From Thermoguttaceae bacterium (GTDB lineage: Bacteria > Planctomycetota > Planctomycetia > Pirellulales > Thermoguttaceae): a stretch of 64,000 nucleotides of DNA. The translations under genes and the position numbers were made by a program. The notes beneath the pieces were generated by a model, which made no database searches, was not told the origin of the DNA, and saw only the letters and a program-made list of their open reading frames with translations. Location: positions 62,001 to 126,000 of the forward strand of contig JAGBAA010000076.1 of the NCBI GenBank assembly GCA_017939795.1, given 5' to 3'. Below, piece by piece: positions 34,423 to 43,591 of the stretch (within the stretch, counting starts at the first letter, position 1; every line of letters starts with the position of its first letter).

Positions 34423-36231
34423 TTACTCTTCACTTCGTCCGTGGTGGACCGCAATGTCGAACTCGGAGATCGCTGGGATGAGCATCGCGGCAGTCGTGAA
34501 TCCGTAAATGACGGCAACGACGAGGAAAACGCCCAGTGTGTAGTTCATCATCAATGCACTTATGGCGTAGAAGGTCGCGAACGGACAGCCAAACGATGCG
34601 AGTCCGATTGCGGACGACGGATTTCTTGCGCCGAGAGCCAAAAACATCGCGAGTCCGCCGCCGGCCATGAATGCGAGGAACGGCTGGATCTGCGCGTGGA
34701 ATGCGCCTCCCATGGAAAGCATCATCCGCAGGCAGACAGCCACGCCGACGAAAAGGAAAAAGAGCGTCCCGAGGCTCACGCCGATCGCGCTTCGGCTTCC
34801 TGCGTACGTCATGCCGGAGTGGATCCCCAGCATCGCGGCAAAGAGAAAAAGAACGGAAAGTCCGCCGGAAAGGTAGAATGCGATCTCCGCCGACGCGATA
34901 TTCTGAGCCCAAAGATAGATCGGGAAAAGAAGCGGAAGAAGCACGATCTCGCGAGTGTTCCAAAAAACGCCCCCCAGTTTTCCGAAAACGATCTCTTTCG
35001 GGGAGAGGTCCGTGACGCGTAAAAGATCGATCGCCCGGCCGTCGCGTTCTCCGGTGATCGCCGTGACCGCCTGCGCGTTGACCAGGACCAGCGCAAGGAG
35101 CGCAAGCGGAAGGAAGACCTTCATCGAGAAGAGAAGTACGTCTGCATTTTCCGAAAGGAACATCAGATCCAGCGTCCCGAAATGCTGATGGACGCACCAT
35201 ACCGTCACCGCAAAGAGCAGAATATAGCTCAGACGCACCAAAAACGCGCGTTTTCCATACGCTTTCGTGCAGATCTCACGCCAGAGGATCGGATTGTCCC
35301 ACACTGTGCGTGAATGCCGAATGCGCACCGTTTTCTCGGATGACGGCACGTTGGACGGTGCGTCAGCGTCTTGTATTGCGGAAACATTGGCGTTTTGCGG
35401 GACTTTGGCGGTACGGGACTCATCGCTGCGGCGGCGTTCGGTGGAATTCCAGACCCGGACGCGGAAAATGGCCCAGAGTGCCAGCAGGACGGAGAGTCCG
35501 GAAGCAAAAGCCGGGAAAAGTAGCGTCGGGGCCGCGAAACGCGTGATGCTCAGGACGGCACGCCATGGACTTACTGCTGCGGCGAGTTCCTGTGCGGAAA
35601 GGGACACGCCGGCGATCGGGAGAACAAACGACGCGCCAAAAAGTCCGGACGCGAGACATTCTCCCAGCGCGAGCCAGACGACGAGCAGAAGCGCGGTCAT
35701 CGAGACTGCCTGGAAGGTCTGCTCCCGCCAAAATGCGATCAGAGTCCCGAGCGTTCCGCAGAGAAGGACGGTCGAAAAGGTAATCCCGAGGCACTGAAGG
35801 ACCTGCGCGAGACTCACGCCGCCGAAGCAGAGGACCATGAAGAAGACGGGGACCGCTGCCAGAAGATTGACGAAAAGGTGAAGGAGCGACGCACCGAGTT
35901 TCCCGAGCACCAGCTCCGAATTATTCATGCGGGTCAGGAGGAGCAGGACCAGCGTGTTTCGGTCTTTTTCCTGCGAGACGTTTCCGGCGGCGAACATCGC
36001 GGAAAAAAACATCGCAAGCACCAGCTGAAGCGGAGCAAGGAGCGAAAAAAGTGAGTTTCCGAACCGCGCCATGTCCCCAATGTCCGAGATCAGCTGCGAT
36101 CCGGAAACGATGAGCCATGCCGTGGCCGTGAGGATGAGCAGCGCCGCCGTGTAGGCTGTACGCGAGGCGTAAAGTTTGGTGCGCCGCGGAGCGATCGCCG
36201 CTTCCCGATGAAAAATTGGACCCAAAATCAT
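34423..36231 (-). CDS. ABC-type permease without adjacent ATPase
   Basis: 602 residues from the ATG at 36231 (a GTG at 36255 is an alternative). It has two sets of transmembrane helices separated by a soluble, Ser/Asp-rich segment at about 265-315. The first set begins with ILGPIFHREAAIAPRR and contains NVSQEKDRNTLVLLLLTRM. The second repeats the theme with NPILWREICTKAYGKRAF and ITGERDGRAIDLLRVTDLSP. These short amphipathic loops are the coupling elements of ABC-2 permeases, so the protein looks like two such permeases fused. Its ATPase partner is not encoded nearby. Twelve or more helices are expected. Confidence 0.75.
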   Translation of the reverse strand: MILGPIFHREAAIAPRRTKLYASRTAYTAALLILTATAWLIVSGSQLISDIGDMARFGNSLFSLLAPLQLVLAMFFSAMFAAGNVSQEKDRNTLVLLLLTRMNNSELVLGKLGASLLHLFVNLLAAVPVFFMVLCFGGVSLAQVLQCLGITFSTVLLCGTLGTLIAFWREQTFQAVSMTALLLVVWLALGECLASGLFGASFVLPIAGVSLSAQELAAAVSPWRAVLSITRFAAPTLLFPAFASGLSVLLALWAIFRVRVWNSTERRRSDESRTAKVPQNANVSAIQDADAPSNVPSSEKTVRIRHSRTVWDNPILWREICTKAYGKRAFLVRLSYILLFAVTVWCVHQHFGTLDLMFLSENADVLLFSMKVFLPLALLALVLVNAQAVTAITGERDGRAIDLLRVTDLSPKEIVFGKLGGVFWNTREIVLLPLLFPIYLWAQNIASAEIAFYLSGGLSVLFLFAAMLGIHSGMTYAGSRSAIGVSLGTLFFLFVGVAVCLRMMLSMGGAFHAQIQPFLAFMAGGGLAMFLALGARNPSSAIGLASFGCPFATFYAISALMMNYTLGVFLVVAVIYGFTTAAMLIPAISEFDIAVHHGRSEE

Positions 36232-36340
36232 TTTTCTGCCTGACCTTTTCCGCACTGGAAGAGAGCCGAATTTGCGAAAAAAAAGGAAGACCCCGCAAGG
36301 TTTTCCTCTTCCGGAACGGGCCGCGAAGCCCCATTCACTA

Positions 36341-36369
36341 AATTTAGCCGCGATTCCTCATTTTGTCAA
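36341..36369 (-). promoter_or_regulatory. promoter of the ABC permease gene
   Basis: Minus strand: TTGACA (36369-36364), 17 bases, TAAATT (36346-36341). Confidence 0.65.
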
Positions 36370-36455
36370 GGTCCCGCAGCCGTTTTCTGACCAAAATTTT
36401 GAAAATTCGCAGGAAAAACGGACGGTCCCGCCAATTTTACCTGTTTTCGCGCTTT

Positions 36456-36728
36456 CAGCCTCCCCTTTCAGGGGAAGGGGGCCTCCGCAGGCGGTGGAAG
36501 GGGGGCGTGCCTTTTTTTACGGACTTTGTGTTTCCAAAAGGTCCGCCCAACCACCCCGTCAGACCTTCGGTCTGCCGCCCCTCCAGGGAGAAAGGGCTTC
36601 TTGCGTGCACGTCCGCACATTCAGCCTCCCCTTTCAGGGGAAGGGGACCTCCGCAGGCGGTGGAAGGGTTTGGTGAACTCTTCTTGACGTATTCCAGAGA
36701 CACTGCCCCAACCACCCCGTCTCACACT
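36456..36728. repeat. dispersed intergenic repeat, copy F (two tandem units)
   Basis: Two units of about 163 bases. Module one, CAGCCTCCCCTTTCAGGGG with GGCGGTGGAAGG, occurs at 36456 and 36622. Module two, CAACCACCCCGTC, occurs at 36548 and 36709. In the first unit module two is followed by a small hairpin AGACC-TTC-GGTCT, then GCCGCCCCTCCAGGGAG. The second unit ends at the stop of the phosphofructokinase gene. Confidence 0.75.
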
Positions 36729-38018
36729 TTACTCTTTCCGCGCAGCCTGCGGGACGTAGGCGTCCAAAACTTTCTCCGCGTAGATCGGCGCAAACTGCGT
36801 CAGACGCTGGCGTCCGTCGATCATCGGCAGGGTCAGCATTTCGTGCCCCACGAGCGGTTTTGCATACGCGACGAATTCGTCCGTCACGTCGCATCCGTCG
36901 GCCGTGATCCAGTCTTTCGGGAAGGTGCGTTCGCTGTTCGCCACCACGGAAAGCGGGACTTTATCGTAGCGGACGTCGTAGATCGGCCCCGGATTACGCA
37001 GAATGGTGCTCATGAATCCGCTTTCGCCGGCCGCGGCAAGTGCGCACGCTTTCTGCCCCAGCGCGAACGCCTCATCCAGGTCGGTCACGGAGGCGTATGC
37101 CATGCTGTGGCGCTGATCCGTTCCCGGGACGTTTCCGCGGGCGTTTCCTTTGACGCAGAGGCCTTTTTCGTTCAGGTAGTTCACGACCTTCTGGGCGACG
37201 GTCATCTGGGAGCTGCTGAAAGTCGTGTGGCCAAAGGAATCCTTCAGTTCGCCGAGGGAACCGACGTTAAATCCTTCGCTGATGACCACGACGCAGCGTC
37301 CGCATTCGCGCAGTTTCGCGTTGACCTGTTCGTGAAGCTGTTCGAGCGAGCAGGGGGACTCCGCCATGTAGATCAGAAGCGGCATCTCGCGGTTCGGGTC
37401 AGCCAAACGAGCCGCGGCGGGAATGAAACCGATCTTGCGTCCCATCGCCTGCATGACGAGGACGGGGTCTGCCGGGCAGGATCCTTTATTTTCCTGGTTC
37501 GCGTACTGGACGGTGTGCATCCAGTACTTCGCGACGGAACCGTATCCGGGCGTGTGGTCCACGAGCTTGAATTCGCTGTCCCCGACGTCATTGTCGATCG
37601 TCTTCGGAACACCGACGGCCGTCAGATCCAGACCGCGGACCTTGGCCATTTCGGCGATTTTGTTCGCGGTATCCATCGAGTCATTCCCCCCATTGTAGAG
37701 GAAGTACCCGACGTTGTGCGCCTTGAAGACCTCGATGACGCGGTCAAAATCTTCCGTCTGCCATTCCTTCAGCTTGTATCGGCAGGTCCCGATCGAGCCG
37801 GCGACCGGCGTGTAGCGCAGAAGGGAGATCTCCTGCGGATCCTGTGCGGAAAGATCGAGCAGATCCTCCGTCAAAACGCCTTCGATTCCATGCACCGCGC
37901 CGTAAACCGTTCCGATGTTCTCAAAACAGCGCGCAGCTTCCACAACGCCCTGAAGCGAACTGTTGATGACGCACGTCGGACCGCCGCTCTGAGCGACTAC
38001 GAGATTTCTTGCCGCCAT
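36729..38018 (-). CDS. phosphofructokinase, pyrophosphate-dependent type
   Basis: 429 residues from the ATG at 38018 (AAGGAG seven bases upstream; an in-frame ATG at 38042 lacks one). It phosphorylates fructose-6-phosphate, a step of glycolysis that is reversible with PPi. The donor loop reads GGNDS (110-114): an Asp sits where ATP-dependent enzymes have Gly, which points to PPi. VPKTIDND (137-144) carries the catalytic Asp pair, and GCxxGR-type MGRKIGF (in the middle) contacts the sugar phosphate. At 429 residues it is longer than ATP enzymes of about 320 and fits the PPi clade. Its 3' end meets repeat copy F. Confidence 0.88.
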   Translation of the reverse strand: MAARNLVVAQSGGPTCVINSSLQGVVEAARCFENIGTVYGAVHGIEGVLTEDLLDLSAQDPQEISLLRYTPVAGSIGTCRYKLKEWQTEDFDRVIEVFKAHNVGYFLYNGGNDSMDTANKIAEMAKVRGLDLTAVGVPKTIDNDVGDSEFKLVDHTPGYGSVAKYWMHTVQYANQENKGSCPADPVLVMQAMGRKIGFIPAAARLADPNREMPLLIYMAESPCSLEQLHEQVNAKLRECGRCVVVISEGFNVGSLGELKDSFGHTTFSSSQMTVAQKVVNYLNEKGLCVKGNARGNVPGTDQRHSMAYASVTDLDEAFALGQKACALAAAGESGFMSTILRNPGPIYDVRYDKVPLSVVANSERTFPKDWITADGCDVTDEFVAYAKPLVGHEMLTLPMIDGRQRLTQFAPIYAEKVLDAYVPQAARKE

Positions 38019-38163
38019 AAAATTCTCCTTCCCGACGGACATTTTCAGCCGTCCGGGACTAAAAAGGATCTGGATCTCAAAAAAATGTTCCGAAAGCCTG
38101 CGGAAGTTCTGCGTTTCACCGAAATTTTACGGAAATGCACACGGAACTCCTGCGTTTCTGTCC

Positions 38164-38191
38164 ATTATACTCAAAAACTTTGAAAAGAAAA
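38164..38191 (-). promoter_or_regulatory. promoter of the phosphofructokinase gene
   Basis: Minus strand: TATAAT at 38169-38164 is a perfect -10; the -35 position (TTTTCT, 38191-38186) is weak. The leader is about 140 bases. Confidence 0.5.
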
Positions 38192-38284
38192 GGACCCCCC
38201 AAAACGGAAAATACCAAAAGACGTAAAATTTTGATCGCGTTCCCGCCACCCTGTGTGCCGAACACTGTGAGTTCGATCCGCCTT

Positions 38285-38520
38285 TCAGAGTGCGCATTTG
38301 CGCAATTGCTGGATGCGAAAGTGGTGAATTTGCGCAAGTGCACCGTATCTCCGCACTCCCAACCACCCCGTCTCGCTGCGCGAGCCGCCCCTCCGAGGGA
38401 GGGAAATTTTGTGTGCGGGGCCGCGCCAGTGACCAATGGGAACGGGTTCGTGCTGTGCGCGGAAGCGCGATCCGGTGTCGGTCCCACCGACCATGAAAGC
38501 GCAGTCTGGACACAGCGGCT
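38285..38520 (+). repeat. dispersed intergenic repeat, copy B
   Basis: The longest single copy. GCGAAAGTGGTGAATTTGCG leads to the core ACCGTATCTCCGCACTCC (38342-38359), then CAACCACCCCGTC, a hairpin TCGC-TGC-GCGA, GCCGCCCCTCC-GA-GGGAGGG and GCGCCAGTGACCAATGGG. It lies between divergent promoters in a 655-base gap (38019-38673) without a gene. Confidence 0.72.
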
Positions 38521-38585
38521 CACGGTCTCAGAAGGAAAATCTTGTGTTTCTTCTGTCTTTTTTAATTTTTTTCGCGGGAGAGGGA

Positions 38586-38614
38586 TTGAAAAAAAACAAA
38601 AAGTCTGCTAAAAT
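38586..38614 (+). promoter_or_regulatory. promoter of the SHD1 membrane protein
   Basis: TTGAAA (38586-38591), 17 bases, TAAAAT (38609-38614). Confidence 0.66.
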
Positions 38615-38673
38615 CGTAGAAAATAAAAAGTTTCCAAATTTTCCCGCCAGCCCCACAGATAAAAAGGTGAATC

Positions 38674-39657
38674 ATGGCCAAATTTTCCAAAGAAATGACG
38701 GGTCTTTGCGCCCAGATGCTGAAATTTTTGAATCCTCATCTCGAGAAGTCCGCTGATCCGGATTTCGTAATGTCTCCTGCTGCGCTTGACGAACTGGAAC
38801 GCAGAATGAAGGAGATCGTGGGTCTCTACATGAAAAGTTCAGCCGACGTGAAGGCAGAATTTCGATCCATTGCAGACGACGTAGATGGTCTCTACCGTCT
38901 GAACGACCTGATCCAGCAGTACCGCGGCGGTCTGATCAAGATCAGCATGAAAACGACGCTTTCAGATGTCCAGAAGCGGACGGCAGGAATCAAAGTGATG
39001 CTGAACCGGAAACTTGGAGCGGCTCCGTCGGGGAATTTCTCGAAGATCCTCATCCTTCTGGTCCTCATCGGCGCGGCAGCTGCGTGGTTCTTCCTGAAGG
39101 AGCCGATCAGCTCGCTGGTGAATTCATTCCTTCCGGACAAACCGGCGGAAGTCCAGCCGGCTGATCCCGACACGGAGACGGAAACCGCGGAGGATGCAGA
39201 CTCGGCAGACTCGGCAGACTCGGAGAGCACCGAAGATGATGCGGACGAAGCAGAAGATGCTGACGGAGAAAAAGAAGCAGACTCAGACGAAAAGGACGCA
39301 GAGGAGGCAGAAGACGCAGTGAAGCCGGAAAAGGAAACGGATGGAGCTGCGGACGCTAAGGACGCGGAGTCGGAAACGGACGCGGAAGAAGCGGAAGAGC
39401 CGGCGAAGAAACCAACGAAGAAGCCGTCTAAAGTCACGAAAAAGCCGAAGACGTACCCGATCCGCAGCTGGACGGACGAAAACGGAAACAAAGTGAAGGG
39501 ACGTTTCCTTCGGGTAGAGCCTTCCAATTCGGAGGAGTCGCAGGACGTTGTTTTCATTGATGTCGTGACGAAGAAGGGAAAGACGGCAGAAAAAGGCTTC
39601 CTCTTCGGAAAATTCTCGAAAAAAGACCAGACGTACATCCGAAAGCAGCTGGAGTAG
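38674..39657 (+). CDS. single-pass membrane protein with acidic linker and SHD1-like domain
   Basis: 327 residues. About 1-115 is a helical cytoplasmic part with basic patches. One transmembrane helix follows at about 124-142 (ILILLVLIGAAAAWFFL). Residues about 155-250 are an extremely acidic Glu/Asp/Ala/Ser linker, then a Lys/Pro stretch. The last 65 residues (IRSWTDENGNKVKGRFL, then DVVFIDVVTKKGK, then GKFSKKDQTYIRKQL) fit the SLA1-homology-1 domain, which is frequent in planctomycetes and probably binds protein or glycan. The layout suggests a domain held out from the membrane on a charged stalk. AAAAGG precedes the ATG. Confidence 0.75.
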   Translation: MAKFSKEMTGLCAQMLKFLNPHLEKSADPDFVMSPAALDELERRMKEIVGLYMKSSADVKAEFRSIADDVDGLYRLNDLIQQYRGGLIKISMKTTLSDVQKRTAGIKVMLNRKLGAAPSGNFSKILILLVLIGAAAAWFFLKEPISSLVNSFLPDKPAEVQPADPDTETETAEDADSADSADSESTEDDADEAEDADGEKEADSDEKDAEEAEDAVKPEKETDGAADAKDAESETDAEEAEEPAKKPTKKPSKVTKKPKTYPIRSWTDENGNKVKGRFLRVEPSNSEESQDVVFIDVVTKKGKTAEKGFLFGKFSKKDQTYIRKQLE

Positions 39658-39732
39658 GGGCTCGGTCTGACATGGATCGACGCTGGGACGCAGTCTGAAA
39701 GGCAGGCTGTCCTCGTCCCGGGCAAGCTGCGG

Positions 39733-39779
39733 TTTCCCCTTTCGAAGCATCCGAATTCCTTCAAAAGGGGAAATTTTTT
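39733..39779 (+). terminator. intrinsic terminator after the SHD1 gene
   Basis: TTTCCCCTTT and AAAGGGGAAA pair, and GAAG/CTTC continues the stem after one mismatch; six T follow. Confidence 0.82.
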
Positions 39780-39818
39780 GAAATTTTATTTTTTTGAAAA
39801 AAATCAGGCGGGTGGGGG

Positions 39819-39847
39819 TTTACAAAGGGAACGAAATCGGGTATAAT
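39819..39847 (+). promoter_or_regulatory. purF promoter
   Basis: TTTACA (39819-39824), 17 bases, TATAAT (39842-39847). A leader of about 150 bases precedes the ATG at 40007. Confidence 0.7.
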
Positions 39848-40006
39848 CTCAGGCACTGTTTAAGTGTTTCAGTTGCTTTGGCTGCAAAGTTTGGATCCGT
39901 GGAAACCGGGGGACGCATTGCGGACCATTCGTCCAGGCGCCTTTCGTATTTCAACGGATAAAAATCAGTGCCGAAGCATAAAATTCCAGATAAAAAGAAA
40001 GCGATT

Positions 40007-41563
40007 ATGAGCGAAGTTCTGAATCACGAATGCAGTGTAGCGGCTCTTTATTTGATGGACGAGGCGCATGCTCCGGAAGGAACAGCCAGCCGCAGTGCCC
40101 TCAATAAAAATGTAGCTCCACTGCTTCAACAGATGTTGGGAGAAATGCAGAATCGCGGCCAGCTTGCCGCAGGGATCGCCACCTACAATACGGAGCGCCC
40201 AAACATTCTCGACGTCTTCAAAAATACCGGAACAGTAAACGAGGTCTTCAAAACCTCACGGAAACGTAAATTTCAGGAAATTCTCACCACTTACGCCGGT
40301 CGGGCAGGCATCGGCCATACGCGCTACGCCACCTCCGGTCAGGACGATCCCCGCTACGCTCAGCCTTTCGAACGCACACACGGACGCCTCTGGAAATGGT
40401 TCACTTTCGCATTCAACGGCACTCTCGCCAACTATCCTCAGCTTCGTGAAAAACTTCTCTCTAAAAGCCAGTACCATATCGTGATGGATAATGATGCGGA
40501 AATCATTATGCACATGATCGCCCGGGCACTGCGCGGCGAGGACGCTCCGGATCTGAAGGATGTCATGGCAGAAGTTTCGAATGAACTGGACGGCGCGTTC
40601 AACATCGTGTACATGGACGGTCTCGGCCGAATGTTCGCGTCCCGCGACCCGCGCGGTATCCGCCCGCTCTGCTGGTCTGTTCAGGGAAATCTTTTCGGCG
40701 TGGCGAGCGAATCGCTGGCACTGCAGAACCTCGGTTTTACCGATATTCGGCACTTCGAGCCGGGAACCATGGTCATCGTCGACCAGAACGGCTTCAAATT
40801 CGAACGTTTCGCTCCGACTCCGAAGAAGGCAAGCTGCTTCTTCGAGTGGATCTACTTCGCCAACGCCGCCAGCGTCATCGACGATCAGAGCGTTTATCTC
40901 TGCCGTGAAAAATGCGGCCAGATCCTTGCGGAAGAAGAGGATATTCCGTGGGATGAAAATTCCATCGTAGTCCCCGTTCCGGATACGGCGAAGAGCGCGG
41001 CCGGCGGGTACGCATTCAAGGCCAACATTCCGTTCACCGAAGGTCTGCTGAGAAACCGCTATGCCGGACGCACCTTCATCCAGAACGACGACACGCGCGC
41101 CTACGCTGTCCGCAGCAAGTACTGGATCATCCCGTCCGTCCTGGAAGGAAAGAAAGTCTTCCTGGTCGACGACAGCATCGTGCGCTCAACGACGCTCCGT
41201 GCATTGGTCCACCGTCTGCGTGAGGTAGGACGTGTCGCGGAACTTCACGTCCGCATTGCCTGTCCGCCTGTTCTGGCACCGTGCTACTACGGCGTCGATA
41301 TGTCCACGACGAAAGACCTTTTCGCCTCCGCGTACATCAAGCCGGGCGATCCGTTGGAACCGACTCCGGAGATCCTCGACGCAATGGCGAAAGAGATCGG
41401 CGTCGATTCTCTCCGTTTCGTGCCGGTCCGTCGTGTCGCGGAAAGCATCGGTCTGCCGGAATCGGATCTCTGCATGGGCTGCGTGAACCGTGAATATCCG
41501 ACTCCGAAAGGACAGGAACTCTACCAGATCGAAGTCCAGGAGCTGGAAGCTGCGCAGCAGTAG
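40007..41563 (+). CDS. purF: amidophosphoribosyltransferase
   Basis: 518 residues from the ATG at 40007, which puts the catalytic cysteine at position 9 (MSEVLNHECS) behind a short propeptide, as in self-processing PurF enzymes. A GTG at 39968 would add 13 residues. The glutaminase half has RAGIGHTRYATSG and FAFNGTLANY. The phosphoribosyltransferase half has VFLVDDSIVRSTTL (about 385-398), which holds PRPP. CMGCVNREYPT near 489 carries cysteines of the kind that bind the Fe-S cluster of Bacillus-type PurF. It performs the first committed step of purine synthesis. Neither start has a strong ribosome site. CTP synthase follows 114 bases later. Confidence 0.9.
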   Translation: MSEVLNHECSVAALYLMDEAHAPEGTASRSALNKNVAPLLQQMLGEMQNRGQLAAGIATYNTERPNILDVFKNTGTVNEVFKTSRKRKFQEILTTYAGRAGIGHTRYATSGQDDPRYAQPFERTHGRLWKWFTFAFNGTLANYPQLREKLLSKSQYHIVMDNDAEIIMHMIARALRGEDAPDLKDVMAEVSNELDGAFNIVYMDGLGRMFASRDPRGIRPLCWSVQGNLFGVASESLALQNLGFTDIRHFEPGTMVIVDQNGFKFERFAPTPKKASCFFEWIYFANAASVIDDQSVYLCREKCGQILAEEEDIPWDENSIVVPVPDTAKSAAGGYAFKANIPFTEGLLRNRYAGRTFIQNDDTRAYAVRSKYWIIPSVLEGKKVFLVDDSIVRSTTLRALVHRLREVGRVAELHVRIACPPVLAPCYYGVDMSTTKDLFASAYIKPGDPLEPTPEILDAMAKEIGVDSLRFVPVRRVAESIGLPESDLCMGCVNREYPTPKGQELYQIEVQELEAAQQ

Positions 41564-41677
41564 TTCCCGAAGTTCCTCCGGACAGAAAGTTCAACGCGGG
41601 AGGCGGCACAGGACGTTTCGTCTCCCCTGGATCCTTTTTTTACTCCATTTCACCCCTAATCCACGGGAACTCAAAGT

Positions 41678-43288
41678 ATGAGTAAATTCGTTTTCATCAC
41701 CGGCGGTGTGGTTTCTTCTCTCGGCAAAGGCCTGACGTCAGCCAGTATCGGCATGCTCTTCAAAAGCCGCGGACTGCGTGTCCAGATGCTCAAAATGGAC
41801 CCGTACCTCAACGTTTTCCCCGGAAAGATCGATCCCTACGAACATGGTGAGGTCTATCTGACGGAAGACGGAGCGGAAACGGACCTTGACCTGGGGCACT
41901 ATGAGCGTTTCGTCGGTCAGAATCTGCATCAGTGCAACAGTGTGTCTGCCGGCCGCATTTACTCGGACGTCTTTGCGGCGGAACTCGAAGGAAAATACAA
42001 AGGGGCCACGGTCCAGGTCGTTCCGCACATCACCAACGCGATCAAGGAACGCTGGAAGAAGCTCGAAAGTCCTGATGTGGACATCATCATGGTGGAGCTT
42101 GGCGGAACGGTCGGCGACATTGAGGGACTTGCGTTCCTGGAAGCGATGCGCCAGTTCCAGCTGGAGCGTCCCGCGGAAGACGTTGCGTTCGTTCACATGA
42201 CGCTCATCCCGTTCCTGCGCGCCAGCGGCGAGATCAAGACGAAGCCGACGCAGCATTCCGTGGAAAAACTCCGCGGCATCGGGATCCAGCCTGACGTGCT
42301 GATCTGCCGTACGATCGTGCCGATCGAGCAGGAGCACCGCCGCAAGATCGCGCTCTTCTGCAATGTGCGTCCGGAAAACGTCATTGAGGAACAGGACGTC
42401 GAATACTCGATCTACCAGGTCCCGGTCATGCTGATGGAAGAGGGCGTAGATCAGCTCCTCGGCAAACGGCTTGGTCTGACGCTGCCGGAGATCGATCTGA
42501 CGCGCTGGAACGAAATGCTCGAAAAAGTGCGCACCTCGGAAGAGAGCGTGAAGATCGCGGTGGTCGGCAAGTACATCTCGCTGATGGACTCGTACAAATC
42601 GATCTACGAAGCACTGACCCACGCCGGGATCGCGAACCGGGTGAAGATCGAGCTTCTGAAGGTCGAAGCGGAAGAGATCGAAGAAAACGGTGCCGACGCG
42701 ATCCTGAAGGGCGTCCAGGGTATCCTGGTGCCGGGCGGGTCCGGAAAACGCGGCGTTCCGGGCAAGATTATGGCGATCCAGTACGCCCGCGAGAACAAGA
42801 TCCCGTTCCTTGGCATTTGCCTGGGGCTTCAGTGTGCGGTGGCTGAATTCGCGCGGAACGTCTGCGGCATCGAAGGTGCATCGAGTCTTGAGTGGATGGA
42901 AGCCGGGCAGGAAGACATGAGCAAAGCAGTCGTCGTCCAGCTGGACCAGAAACGCCAGGTCGTCACCTCGGGCGGGGTGCGCCGTATCGGTTCCTACGCG
43001 TGCTGGCTGCATGAAGGGACGAAGTCCCGCGCCGCTTACGGTCAGGAAATGATCCGCGAACGCCATAGCCACTGGTACGAGGTGAATCCGAAGTTCGTCG
43101 ACCAGCTCACGGCTGCCGGCATGGTGATCGCCGGAAACAATCCGGACAGCAATCTGGTAGAAGTGATCGAACTGGCTGATCATCCATGGTTCGTCGCGAC
43201 GCAGGCACATCCGGAATTTACGAGCCGCCCGGTCGAAGCACAGCCTTTGTTCCGCGACTTTGTCGCCGCTGCCAAGGCGAAGAACTAA
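41678..43288 (+). CDS. pyrG: CTP synthase
   Basis: 536 residues, full length. The synthetase half opens with KFVFITGGVVSSLGKGL (UTP/ATP site) and contains DPYLNVFPG and HGEVYLTEDGAETDLDLGHY. The glutaminase half has the nucleophile in LGICLGLQ (Cys near 381) and HPEF near 511; the oxyanion-strand motif reads PGGSGKRG where most have PGGFGxRG. It makes CTP from UTP with ammonia from glutamine. It probably shares a transcript with purF. The ribosome site before the ATG is weak (GGGAA). Confidence 0.96.
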   Translation: MSKFVFITGGVVSSLGKGLTSASIGMLFKSRGLRVQMLKMDPYLNVFPGKIDPYEHGEVYLTEDGAETDLDLGHYERFVGQNLHQCNSVSAGRIYSDVFAAELEGKYKGATVQVVPHITNAIKERWKKLESPDVDIIMVELGGTVGDIEGLAFLEAMRQFQLERPAEDVAFVHMTLIPFLRASGEIKTKPTQHSVEKLRGIGIQPDVLICRTIVPIEQEHRRKIALFCNVRPENVIEEQDVEYSIYQVPVMLMEEGVDQLLGKRLGLTLPEIDLTRWNEMLEKVRTSEESVKIAVVGKYISLMDSYKSIYEALTHAGIANRVKIELLKVEAEEIEENGADAILKGVQGILVPGGSGKRGVPGKIMAIQYARENKIPFLGICLGLQCAVAEFARNVCGIEGASSLEWMEAGQEDMSKAVVVQLDQKRQVVTSGGVRRIGSYACWLHEGTKSRAAYGQEMIRERHSHWYEVNPKFVDQLTAAGMVIAGNNPDSNLVEVIELADHPWFVATQAHPEFTSRPVEAQPLFRDFVAAAKAKN

Positions 43289-43330
43289 GGCAGAAAAACC
43301 GAGTTCAAAACTGGAAAAAAGACGAAAACG

Positions 43331-43453
43331 CGCCCTGACGCGAAACTGACGAAAAACACGGAAACGTACAAAACGGATTTTTGGAACATTCAGTTCATTT
43401 TCTGAGATCCGCATGCCGTTCCGTGCTTTTCGTGTTGAAGTTTCAGGGATGCG
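43331..43453. other. long imperfect hairpin between pyrG and the Rrf2 gene
   Basis: GACGAAAAACACGGAAACG (left) pairs with CGTTCCGTGCTTTTCGTG (right), and CCTGACGCGAAACTG with a matching outer arm. It resembles the hairpins at 16464 and 60092 in arm sequence (ACGAAAA-type). The gap 43289-43591 has no other feature except an inverted repeat GTAATGC/GCATTAC near 43513-43553, just before the Rrf2 gene. Confidence 0.45.
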
Positions 43454-43591
43454 TTTCACGGTCTGTTTTGTTTTACCGGAAAATTTTTTGAGCATTTTCA
43501 GCGAGAGTCCTGCGTAATGCAAGACCCTCGCAATTTTATCTTTCGCATTACACTGAGACACGCATTTTTCAACGAAGGGGAACCGAAATTC

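Noticed and set aside
36729..38018. GGNDS as a broken active site of the phosphofructokinase
   Set aside because: The Asp expected in PPi-dependent enzymes is kept and the PKTIDND motif is intact; the form fits the PPi clade.
41738..43561. A 607-codon frame opposite pyrG
   Set aside because: It is the mirror of a universally conserved gene; composition rich in Arg, His, Asp and Phe, no start signal.
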